51,773 nucleotides of DNA from contig LMAD01000014.1 of NCBI GenBank assembly GCA_001443545.1, positions 1-51,773 on the forward strand, in the 5' to 3' direction. The position numbers and the translations under genes are program-made. This document shows positions 45,131-51,773 of the stretch, one piece after another. Origin of the DNA: Acidimicrobiaceae bacterium RAAP-2. GTDB lineage: Bacteria > Actinomycetota > Acidimicrobiia > Acidimicrobiales > RAAP-2. Every line of letters starts with the position of its first letter. Positions within the stretch are counted from its first letter, which is position 1. The notes beneath the pieces were generated by a model, which was not told the origin of the DNA, ran no database searches, and saw only the letters and a list, made by a program, of their open reading frames with translations.

Positions 45131-46393
45131 GTGAGTTCTTTGTTGGTCAAGCCCGCGGGGCCGCTTTCGGGCGACGTCCAGGCCTTCGGTGCGAAGAACG
45201 CGGTGTTGAAGCAGATGGCGGCCTGCCTGCTGGCCAGCGGCGAGCATCATCTGACGAACGTGCCCGCCATCAGCGACGTCACCGTGATGTCCGAACTGCT
45301 CACCGCGGTCGGCTGTGTCGTAGTGAGGGGTGAGCACAACCTGCGCATCACGGTACCCGAGGCCGCCGATCTGCACCCCATCGCCCCCGCTCACCTCTTC
45401 GAAGCCATGCGCGCCTCCATCGTCGTCCTCGGACCCCTCTTGGCGCGCTGTGGCGAAGCCCATATGGCCCTACCGGGGGGGGATGATTTTGGTCAGCGGC
45501 CGATCAACTTCCACACCGACGGTCTGTCGGCGATGGGGGCCCACTTCTCCAACGACCGGGGCTCGATCCACGCGACGACGACCCGGTCCCGTCTGCTCGC
45601 GACTCGAATCACCCTGGAGTATCCGAGTCACACCGCGACCGACAATCTCTTGATGGCCTGCGTCTTGGCCGAGGGTCGTTCGGTCATCGACAACGCCGCC
45701 CGCGAACCCGAGGTCGAAGACCTCGGTCGCCAGCTCGTGGCCATGGGTGCTCGTATCGAGGGCCTGGGTACCTCGCGACTGATCATCGACGGCGTTGCGT
45801 CGCTCGCGCCAGCGACCCACGAAGTGATCCCTGACCGCGTCGTCGCCGCGACCTACCTCGCCGCGGGACTCATCACCGGTGGCGCGGTGCGGGTCATCGA
45901 CGCGCGGGCCGATCACATGGAAATGTTGCTGCGCAAGATCGAAGCCATGGGCGGCTTCGTCGACGTGACGGGCCCCGGCGTGGTCGTGCGAGGCCCACGG
46001 CGTCTGCGCGGTTGCGACGTCTCGACGCTGCCGTACCCGGGGGTCGCCACCGACTACAAGCCGCTGCTCACGACGATGCTCGCCGTGGCCGAAGGGGTCT
46101 CGGTCGTCACCGAGAACCTCTTCGCCGGACGGTTCCGCTACGTCGATGAGCTGGTGCGACTGGGGTCGAGTATCACGACCGAGGGTCACCACGCGATGAT
46201 TCGCGGCGTCGATCACCTCGTCGGCACGACCGTGCGCGCCACCGATATCCGAGCGGCCGCGGCCCTGGTGCTGGCCGGCCTCGTCGCCGACGGCGCGACG
46301 ACCGTCGAGGGGCTCGAACACGTCGAACGCGGCTACGACGACTTCGTGGGTCGCCTGACCAGCCTCGGGGCGCGGATCGAGCGGCTCCGATGA
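45131..46393 (+). CDS. murA: UDP-N-acetylglucosamine 1-carboxyvinyltransferase, Asp-type
   Basis: 420 residues catalysing the first committed step of peptidoglycan synthesis (enolpyruvyl transfer to UDP-GlcNAc). FGAKNAVLKQMAACLL holds the Lys-Asn pair; the flexible loop reads LPGGDDFGQRPINFH, where Asp118 replaces the Cys that fosfomycin alkylates. The same Cys-to-Asp change is known in mycobacteria and gives intrinsic fosfomycin resistance while keeping activity. YPGVATDYKPLLTTMLAVAEG and ENLFAGRFRYVDELVRLG are further signatures. GTG 45131 is set by the promoter and the family N-terminus. It overlaps meaB by 4 bases (ATGA). Confidence 0.94.
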   Translation: MSSLLVKPAGPLSGDVQAFGAKNAVLKQMAACLLASGEHHLTNVPAISDVTVMSELLTAVGCVVVRGEHNLRITVPEAADLHPIAPAHLFEAMRASIVVLGPLLARCGEAHMALPGGDDFGQRPINFHTDGLSAMGAHFSNDRGSIHATTTRSRLLATRITLEYPSHTATDNLLMACVLAEGRSVIDNAAREPEVEDLGRQLVAMGARIEGLGTSRLIIDGVASLAPATHEVIPDRVVAATYLAAGLITGGAVRVIDARADHMEMLLRKIEAMGGFVDVTGPGVVVRGPRRLRGCDVSTLPYPGVATDYKPLLTTMLAVAEGVSVVTENLFAGRFRYVDELVRLGSSITTEGHHAMIRGVDHLVGTTVRATDIRAAAALVLAGLVADGATTVEGLEHVERGYDDFVGRLTSLGARIERLR

Positions 46394-47352
46394 TCGCTCG
46401 AGCCCCCGACGAACTGTTGGCCGAAGCGTCAGCGGGGTCTCGAACCGCCCTCGCTCGACTGATCACCTACGTCGAGTCCGGCGGCTCGAACCAGCGCGAG
46501 ACCGTGTCTCGGGCCTACGGCTCGTCCGCCCCCTTCGTGGTCGGCCTCACGGGTCCCCCCGGGGCGGGCAAGTCGACCTTGACCGACCAGTTGATCAAGA
46601 CGGCCCTGGCCAGCGGGTCCTTTGACGGATCCGACGCCTTCGACCAGATCGGCGTGCTCTGCGTGGACCCGAGTTCGCCCTTCACGGGTGGGGCCATCCT
46701 CGGCGACCGGATTCGCATGCAGGATCACGCGACGAACGATCACGTGTTCATCCGCTCGATGGCGACGCGCGGTCACCTCGGTGGGCTCTCGCTCGCCGTG
46801 CCCGACGCCATCCGCGTGCTGGGCGCGGCGGGCTTCTCGGTCGTCTTCGTCGAGACCGTGGGGGTGGGGCAGATGGAGGTCGACATCGCCTCGGCCGCCG
46901 ACACCACCGTGGTCGTCACGAACCCCGGTTGGGGGGATGCGATGCAGGCCAACAAGGCCGGACTACTCGAAGTGGCGGACATCTTCGTCATCAACAAGGC
47001 GGACCGAGCGGGGCTGCGCGAAACCCGCCGCGACCTCGAGCAGATGCTCGACCTCGGCACCACGAAAGACCCCCGGCCTCCGATCCTCGAGACGATTGCC
47101 AGCACCGGCGCGGGAACCGAAGAGTTGTGGCGGGCAATCATCGAGCACCGTCGACTCGTCACCGGGATCCAACACGACCAACACCGTCAGACTCAAGCCC
47201 GGGCCGAACTCGACCGGGTGCTGTCGGTGATGGTGCGCGCGCGCATCGCCGAGCTCGCCGACGGTTTGGCCTACGCCGACCAGGTCGCCGCCCTGGTCGC
47301 CGGCGAGACCGATCCGTACCGGGCGGCCGAGACCTTGCTGGCCGAGGCATGA
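46390..47352 (+). CDS. meaB: Methylmalonyl-CoA mutase-associated GTPase MeaB
   Basis: 320-residue G3E-type GTPase, chaperone that loads and protects the B12 cofactor of acyl-CoA mutases. GLTGPPGAGKSTLTDQLI (P-loop), VLCVDPSSPFTGGAILGDRIRM, FIRSMATRGHLGGLS, VFVETVGVGQMEVDIA and VINKADRAGLRE (guanine site). The C-terminal helix likely mediates dimerisation. No mutase gene is in the window, but the cobalamin cluster at 0.1-9 kb would supply the cofactor. It is coupled to murA by overlap, an odd pairing of wall synthesis with B12 metabolism. Confidence 0.93.
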   Translation: MIARAPDELLAEASAGSRTALARLITYVESGGSNQRETVSRAYGSSAPFVVGLTGPPGAGKSTLTDQLIKTALASGSFDGSDAFDQIGVLCVDPSSPFTGGAILGDRIRMQDHATNDHVFIRSMATRGHLGGLSLAVPDAIRVLGAAGFSVVFVETVGVGQMEVDIASAADTTVVVTNPGWGDAMQANKAGLLEVADIFVINKADRAGLRETRRDLEQMLDLGTTKDPRPPILETIASTGAGTEELWRAIIEHRRLVTGIQHDQHRQTQARAELDRVLSVMVRARIAELADGLAYADQVAALVAGETDPYRAAETLLAEA

Positions 47353-47801
47353 TCGCCGTCTCGGTCGCGTTCGACCTCCTGTTCCTCGTGCACGTCGTCG
47401 CCGCCGTGGCGACCATCACCGTCGCGGTGGTCATGCGCGCCTCGGCCAGTGCGGTAGCCGTCGGCGCCGATAGCGCCGTGCAGCGGCGTCGATTCCCCCA
47501 GCGCCGCAACTGGGCGGCGCGCGCCGTCCACCTCCTGGCGTTGAGTGGCGTTGCGATGTCCCTGACGGGCGGGAGCTCGGACTCGCTGACCCGGCCGTGG
47601 GTGGGCGTGGGACTGCTCTGCTACCTGGCCATCGCCGGGCACCTCGAAGCTCGAACGTTGCCCCTCGAGCGGACGATGGCCGATTCAATCGCTCGCGACG
47701 GAGTGGCGAGCGTGGCGAGCGGTCGTCAACTCATCCGGTCGATCGACGTGATGGCCGCGCTGCTCGCCGTGGCGCTGGTCTCGATGATCGTGCAGTACTA
47801 G
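47349..47801 (+). CDS. Integral membrane protein, unknown function
   Basis: 150 residues, four hydrophobic helices (FDLLFLVHVVAAVATITVAVVM, AARAVHLLALSGVAMSLTGG, WVGVGLLCYLAIAGHL, DVMAALLAVALVSMIVQY). A short basic loop (QRRRFPQRRNW) follows the first helix. The layout is like DUF2269-type membrane proteins, but the resemblance is weak. The ATG overlaps the meaB stop by 4 bases, and its end overlaps the convergent cysN by 4 bases. Confidence 0.65.
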   Translation: MIAVSVAFDLLFLVHVVAAVATITVAVVMRASASAVAVGADSAVQRRRFPQRRNWAARAVHLLALSGVAMSLTGGSSDSLTRPWVGVGLLCYLAIAGHLEARTLPLERTMADSIARDGVASVASGRQLIRSIDVMAALLAVALVSMIVQY

Positions 47802-49057
47802 AGGAACGCGGCGCGGCCCACCATGCCGGCGGCGACCGTGGCGTTGGTGACCTCGTCGATCAGGACGAAGCTGCCCGTCACCCGATTGTCCCGATAGTCG
47901 TCGACGACCAGGGGATCGGCCGTCTGTAGTTGCACGAGCCCGATGTCGTTGGTGCGTAGTTCGTCGCCGTCGTGGACGGTGAGCGTCGACACGTCGACGA
48001 CGCCATCGAGGGCGACGATGCGCGCTGGGGTAACCCGGGTCGTGTGCTTCAGTCGCAAGCGTGACCCAGTGGTGAGCGGTCGCTCCCCGAACCAGCAGAC
48101 CGTCGCGGTCACGTCACGGGTGACCCGGGGCAGTGGCGCGCGGGCGAGGAGATCGCCGCGCCCGGCGTCGGTCTCGTCGGCGAGTGCGACGTCGATCGAC
48201 AGTCCGGCGCCGGCTTGGGTGTCCGCGCCGCTGTGCAGGGTGTTGAGCGCGGTGATCGTCGTCTCGATGCCCGCCGGGAGCAACGTGACGACATCGCCGC
48301 TGTGCAGGGTGTCGCCGTTCACCATGCCGGCGTAGGTACGACCCCCGCCGGGCTGGCGAAGGACCCACTGAATCGGCAGTCGGGGTCCGTTCGTGGCGTT
48401 CGACCACGCTCCGGCGTCACTCGATTCGAGCGCTCCGAGCACGGTGGGGCCGTGGTACCACGGGGTGTGGTCCGAGGCGTCAACGACGTTGTCACCTAAC
48501 AGGGCCGAAGTCGGTACGCAAGTGATTGACTCGAAGCCGAGTTCACTGGATACCGTCTCGACCTCGTCGACGACGCTCTGGAAGGCCGCCGAGGACCAGT
48601 GCACCGCGTCCATCTTGTTCACCGCCACCACGAGGCCGCGCACGCCGAGCAGTGCCGCGATGCAGAGGTGACGACGGGTCTGCTCCTTGAGTCCGTGGGC
48701 GACGTCGACGACCACGAGCGCCAGGTCCGCCGTCGACGCGCCGGTCGCCATATTGCGCGTGTACTGCACGTGACCGGGGCAGTCGGCGATGATGAATTTG
48801 CGGTCGGGCGTCGACGCGTAGCGGTACGCCACGTCGATCGTGATTCCCTGCTCCCGCTCGGCGCGCAGGCCGTCGGTCACGAAACTGAGGTCGAGGTCGC
48901 CGACGCCGCGACGCTCGGAGGCGTTCACGACCGCGTCGAGTTGGTCGTCGAAGAGCTGTCGGGTGTCAACCAGGAGCCGACCGATGAGCGTGGATTTCCC
49001 GTCGTCGACCGACCCGATGGTCGCGAGTCGCAAGATGTCGGTGTTTACGGGTTCCAC
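47798..49057 (-). CDS. cysN: Sulfate adenylyltransferase subunit 1 (GTPase)
   Basis: 419 residues, EF-Tu-like. It hydrolyses GTP to drive APS formation by CysD. GSVDDGKSTLIGRLL (P-loop), TDGLRAEREQGITIDVAYRY, DCPGHVQYTRNMATGAS and VNKMD are the G motifs; two beta-barrel domains follow. It ends without an APS-kinase domain, unlike the mycobacterial CysNC fusion, which agrees with a separate cysC at 15.5 kb. GTG 49057 abuts the cysD stop. Confidence 0.95.
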   Translation of the reverse strand: MEPVNTDILRLATIGSVDDGKSTLIGRLLVDTRQLFDDQLDAVVNASERRGVGDLDLSFVTDGLRAEREQGITIDVAYRYASTPDRKFIIADCPGHVQYTRNMATGASTADLALVVVDVAHGLKEQTRRHLCIAALLGVRGLVVAVNKMDAVHWSSAAFQSVVDEVETVSSELGFESITCVPTSALLGDNVVDASDHTPWYHGPTVLGALESSDAGAWSNATNGPRLPIQWVLRQPGGGRTYAGMVNGDTLHSGDVVTLLPAGIETTITALNTLHSGADTQAGAGLSIDVALADETDAGRGDLLARAPLPRVTRDVTATVCWFGERPLTTGSRLRLKHTTRVTPARIVALDGVVDVSTLTVHDGDELRTNDIGLVQLQTADPLVVDDYRDNRVTGSFVLIDEVTNATVAAGMVGRAAFL

Positions 49058-49981
49058 TTAAAAGTATCCCTCGCGCTTACGATCCTCCATCGCCGTTTCC
49101 GAGAACCGGTCGTCCGCGCGCGTCGCCCCGCGTTCAGAGACGTTGGCGGTCGCCACCTCGCGCACGATCGCATCGACGGTCACGGCGTCGGATTCGACGG
49201 CCCCGGTGCACGTGGCGTCACCTACCGTGCGATACCGTACGAGTCGCCGCTCGACGTGTTCGCCCGGGCGGGGCTGGATGAATTCGTTGACGGCGAGCCA
49301 CATGGCGTCGCGGCGCACCACGTCGCGTTCGTGGGCGAAGTAGATCGGGGGCAGGGCGACGTGCTCGCGCTCGATGTACTGCCAGATATCGAGCTCGGTC
49401 CAGTCCGACAGCGGGAAGGCGCGCAGGTGCTCACCGGCGTTGACGCGACCCTGATAGAGCTGCCAGAGCTCGGGTCGCTGTTGACGCGGGTCCCATTGTC
49501 CGAAGGCGTCGCGGAACGAGAGGATGCGCTCCTTGGCGCGCGCCTTGTCTTCATCACGGCGGGCGCCGCCGAAGGCGGCGTCGAAACCGTGTTCGACGAT
49601 TGCGTCGAGGAGCGCCACGGTCTGGAGACGATTACGCGCACCGTGGGGGCCGGGATCGGCGACCCGACCACGGTCGATCGCGTCCTGGACGCTGGCGACG
49701 AGGAGACGCGCGCCCAGGTTCGCGACGGTTTGATCACGGAAGGTGAGGACTTCGGGGAAGTTCTGACCGGTATCGACGTGCATCACCGGGAAGGGGAGGC
49801 GACCAGGGGCAAATGCCTTGACGGCGAGGTGTAAAAGCACCGCGGAGTCCTTGCCGCCCGAGAAGAGCAGGACCGGTCGTTCGCATTCGGCCGCTACCTC
49901 GCGCAGAATGTAGACGGCGTGGGATTCGAGGAGCGAGAGATGGTCGGTTGTCGTCTGGGGGCGCAGTGGTGTCAAGGTCAT
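49058..49981 (-). CDS. cysD: Sulfate adenylyltransferase subunit 2
   Basis: 307-residue PP-loop ATP pyrophosphatase that makes adenylylsulfate. LLFSGGKDSAVLLHLA is the PP-loop; PVMHVDTGQNFPEVLTFRD, FGGARRDEDKARAKERILSFRD, AFPLSDWTELDIWQYIE and the C-terminal RKREGYF are conserved. GAGG lies nine bases before ATG 49981. It is first in the cysD-cysN operon and divergent from cysH across 63 bp. Confidence 0.95.
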   Translation of the reverse strand: MTLTPLRPQTTTDHLSLLESHAVYILREVAAECERPVLLFSGGKDSAVLLHLAVKAFAPGRLPFPVMHVDTGQNFPEVLTFRDQTVANLGARLLVASVQDAIDRGRVADPGPHGARNRLQTVALLDAIVEHGFDAAFGGARRDEDKARAKERILSFRDAFGQWDPRQQRPELWQLYQGRVNAGEHLRAFPLSDWTELDIWQYIEREHVALPPIYFAHERDVVRRDAMWLAVNEFIQPRPGEHVERRLVRYRTVGDATCTGAVESDAVTVDAIVREVATANVSERGATRADDRFSETAMEDRKREGYF

Positions 49982-50044
49982 GGTTCCGTTCCTCGAATAG
50001 TCTACATTATCACTAGGAAATATTAAACTTCTCGAGGTCTTCCC
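49982..50044. promoter_or_regulatory. AT-rich divergent promoter region cysD / cysH
   Basis: The 63-bp gap is far richer in A and T than its surroundings (TCTACATTATCACTAGGAAATATTAA). TAGACT on the minus strand (49998-50003) could be the cysD -10, and TATTAA (50021-50026) the cysH -10. TAGTCTACATTATCACTA is a weak inverted repeat (10 of 18 positions) and might bind a sulfur regulator; which one cannot be said. Confidence 0.45.
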
Positions 50045-50713
50045 ATGATGATACCTAGCCTTCCCTCGCCCCAGGACTTGGCGGCGCTCAACGACCAATT
50101 CGAAACGGCCGACCCGAGTGAGGTCTTGGCCTGGACCTTCGAACGGTTGGGCGACGTGGTCGTCGCCTGTTCGTTCGAGGATCTCGTCTTGGTGCACCTG
50201 GTGCACGAGCGTTGGCCGCAGGCCGACTTCGTCTTCTTGGACACCGGTGGCCACTTCCCCGAAACGATCGAATTCGTGGACCGCATTGAACGTGAGTGGT
50301 CGTTACGACTCACCCGGCCGGACCTCGGTCCCGACGCGGCCGACTGGCCCTGTGGCACAGCGCGGTGCTGCGAGCTTCGAAAAGTTGAGCCGCTACAACG
50401 AACCTTGGCCAACCGGTCCGGCTGGGTCACGGCGCTCAAGCGGTCCGACGCGCCGACGCGCTCGACAACACCGATCGTCTCGTTCGACGAGAAGTTCGGA
50501 CTCGTCAAGGTGAATCCGCTGGCGACGTGGACCGACGACGACATCGCGTACTACCTCGAACAGCACGGACTGGCGAGCCACCCACTCTGGGCGCAGGGGT
50601 ACGCGTCGATTGGTTGCGCCGCGGTGACGACCAAGCCCGTCAACCCCGGAGACCGTCGAAGTGGACGCTGGGCCGGTGGCGACAAGGTCGAATGCGGATT
50701 ACACGAGGTGTAA
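50045..50713 (+). CDS. cysH: Adenylylsulfate / phosphoadenylylsulfate reductase CysH with incomplete Fe-S motif
   Basis: 222 residues reducing APS or PAPS to sulfite with thioredoxin. ACSFEDLVLVHL is the modified PP-loop, FLDTGGHFPETIEFVD follows, and the catalytic Cys217 is in ECGLH. Iron-sulfur APS reductases have CC...CxxC; here CCELRKVEPL (Cys108-109) and SIGCAAVTTKP (Cys191) are present, but the position of the last ligand is Val194 (codon GTG). RSGRWAGGDKVECGLH matches the actinobacterial APS-reductase C-terminus, so the loss looks recent or compensated; Cys103 is a possible substitute. ATG 50045 has GAGG seven bases before it. Divergent from cysDN. Confidence 0.9.
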   Translation: MMIPSLPSPQDLAALNDQFETADPSEVLAWTFERLGDVVVACSFEDLVLVHLVHERWPQADFVFLDTGGHFPETIEFVDRIEREWSLRLTRPDLGPDAADWPCGTARCCELRKVEPLQRTLANRSGWVTALKRSDAPTRSTTPIVSFDEKFGLVKVNPLATWTDDDIAYYLEQHGLASHPLWAQGYASIGCAAVTTKPVNPGDRRSGRWAGGDKVECGLHEV

Positions 50714-50787
50714 CATCCACCAATTCCACTTGATGGCCTTGTACATTTAACGGCAATGTCGAGTGAGATCCAGCGAACGCGGGCCGG

Positions 50788-51645
50788 ATGCTACTAATCA
50801 TCCTGCTACTGCTCTGGGGAGTCTTCCTCATCCCCATGGTGGTGCGGCGCATACGCGACTGGCGCAGTGACCAGTCGATCGAGCACTTTCACGAAGAACA
50901 CGACGTGTTAGGCCGTCAAGCGGTCGTGGCGCCGGTGCATCGGCTCAACGAAACCGAGGCCTACGACCAGTACGACCAATACGACCAGTACCAGAGTGTC
51001 CCGGCCCGACGTCCCCGCCTCACCGTCGTGCACGACGACGACACCTACCAGACGCTCGAGACACGAAGTTCCTGGGATGAGTGGAGCGATGACTATGAGT
51101 TTGACCAGGTGTCGAACGATCGACACCGCGACGAGCGAATTGCTTCGGCGTCGCCACGTCCGACGAACAATCGGTACGCCGCGGCGTATTCGGCGACGCC
51201 TCGGCCGGCGTACGTCCAGGAGGCACCGGTCCGGCGTTCTCGGTCGATGCGTGCTCGACGCCGGGTCATGTTCACCCGACTCGGGTTCGCGGCACTCATC
51301 TTGAGCGTGATTGGGGTCTTTACGGGTTACTCCCTGGTGTGGGATTTGGCGATCATCGCGTGGATCGGGGTCGTGGCCTTCGTCGCGCTCGCGTTCTACG
51401 CGGTCGGTCAGGGATATCTGCACGAGTCGTCACTCGGTCTGAACGCATTGAGTCGGCGACCCGTGGCGCCCGTTGAGCCCCTCTTTGACCGTCAAGCTCG
51501 GAGGCCGCGTCGTAGCGAACCGGAATACGACGAGTACTTCGAAGACGCCGACTTCGAGGGGTACGGTTCGTACGACCCTCGTTTCGGTTCACGCCCAGCC
51601 GGCCAATGGCGCGACGAGCAATCTGAGCGCTACGCATTGGGCTAA
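50788..51645 (+). CDS. Membrane protein with long acidic linker, possibly GlpR-like
   Basis: 285 residues. An N-terminal helix (LLIILLLLWGVFLIPMVVRRIRDW) is followed by about 130 mostly disordered, acidic and Tyr/Asp/Gln-rich residues including YDQYDQYDQYQ, then a basic stretch (RRSRSMRARRRVMF), two membrane helices (AALILSVIGVFTGYSLVWDL, AIIAWIGVVAFVALAFYAVG) and an acidic C-terminal tail. This layout is like the actinobacterial receptor GlpR of the gephyrin-like Glp protein, linked to cell division; that match is from topology and memory only. There is no clear ribosome site before ATG 50788. A tRNA gene follows. Confidence 0.65.
   Translation: MLLIILLLLWGVFLIPMVVRRIRDWRSDQSIEHFHEEHDVLGRQAVVAPVHRLNETEAYDQYDQYDQYQSVPARRPRLTVVHDDDTYQTLETRSSWDEWSDDYEFDQVSNDRHRDERIASASPRPTNNRYAAAYSATPRPAYVQEAPVRRSRSMRARRRVMFTRLGFAALILSVIGVFTGYSLVWDLAIIAWIGVVAFVALAFYAVGQGYLHESSLGLNALSRRPVAPVEPLFDRQARRPRRSEPEYDEYFEDADFEGYGSYDPRFGSRPAGQWRDEQSERYALG
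50962..50988. repeat. 9-bp tandem repeat (TACGACCAG)3
   Basis: Three units, with one mismatch in the middle one, encode YDQYDQYDQ in the cytoplasmic or extracytoplasmic linker of the membrane protein. The unit keeps the reading frame. Confidence 0.85.
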
Positions 51646-51648
51646 ACT
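51643..51648 (+). promoter_or_regulatory. -10 box TAAACT of tRNA-Ala
   Basis: TAAACT overlaps the stop codon of the preceding gene and lies 12 bases before the tRNA 5' end, giving a short leader. No good -35 was found. Confidence 0.4.
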
Positions 51649-51660
51649 GAAGACTCCTTC

Positions 51661-51733
51661 GGGGGTGTAGCTCAATTGGTAGAGCGCTACGTTCGCAATG
51701 TAGAGGCAGTGGGTTCGAATCCCATCACCTCCA
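51661..51733 (+). tRNA. tRNA-Ala (anticodon CGC)
   Basis: Acceptor GGGGGTG pairs with CACCTCC; D arm GCTC/GAGC; anticodon stem CTACG/TGTAG around loop TTCGCAA (anticodon CGC, codon GCG); T arm GTGGG TTCGAAT CCCAT. Discriminator A; 3' CCA is not encoded. The 40 bases after it to the window end show nothing recognisable. Confidence 0.95.
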
Positions 51734-51773
51734 CCGACCGGGACGGTGCGCGAACCGCATCGCCCGCCATGGC

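Noticed and set aside
44068..45150. glpX starting at the TTG at 45150
   Set aside because: It would overlap the divergent murA start, and the extra 31 residues do not match the family; GTG 45057 follows a -10 box at the right distance.

Overview
The window is high-GC bacterial chromosome with dense genes, frequent GTG starts, 4-bp ATGA/GTGA overlaps between cistrons, and several start codons lying 6-7 bases after a TANNNT -10 box, as in leaderless mRNAs. Gene order from lysA through hom, thrC, rho, rpmE, prfA, prmC, tsaC, a WecA-type transferase, the whole atp operon and murA matches the conserved block of Actinomycetota (compare Mycobacterium). The mix of other genes suggests a deep-branching, aerobic actinobacterium, possibly Acidimicrobiia; that rank is an inference. 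No mobile element, phage gene, rRNA or CRISPR array was seen.

Layout. (1) 0.1-9.0 kb: late cobalamin cluster cbiZ-cobU-cobS-cobD-cobC-cobT-cobQ, then an opposing FhuF-like/DUF6027 pair, then cobB. The 5' end of cobB carries a 7-bp tandem duplication that breaks its frame. (2) 9.1-13.9 kb, minus strand: a 2-oxoacid:ferredoxin oxidoreductase (KorB, fused KorA) and a GltD-like FAD protein with a ferredoxin domain. (3) 14.1-17.3 kb: pyruvate kinase, APS kinase and sulfotransferase, tRNA-Arg(CCG). (4) 17.3-25.6 kb: lysA, hom, thrC (no thrB), rho, rpmE, prfA, prmC, tsaC. (5) 25.6-32.6 kb, minus strand: a five-gene acyl-CoA carboxylase/AtuA/enoyl-CoA hydratase operon that interrupts the conserved block. 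(6) 32.65-43.1 kb: rpiB, glyA, a WecA/TagO-type transferase, two AtpI-like genes and atpBEFHAGDC. (7) 43.2-47.8 kb: a small membrane protein, a CBS protein, glpX, murA (catalytic Cys replaced by Asp), meaB and a membrane protein. (8) 47.8-51.7 kb: cysN-cysD facing cysH, a two-part membrane protein resembling actinobacterial GlpR, and tRNA-Ala(CGC).

Functional links. Cobalamin made or salvaged in region 1 could serve a B12-dependent mutase whose chaperone is MeaB. CysD/CysN/CysC make APS and PAPS, used by CysH for assimilation and by the sulfotransferase for sulfation. TsaC, PrmC, RF1, L31 and Rho form the translation/termination core upstream of ATP synthase.

Points most worth a second look: the cobB frame break; CysH with only three of the four usual Fe-S cysteines; the ATP synthase delta subunit with a duplicated OSCP N-terminal domain; a perfect 14-bp hairpin between atpE and atpF; the Asp-type MurA; the carboxylase insertion; and the recurrent leaderless promoter pattern.
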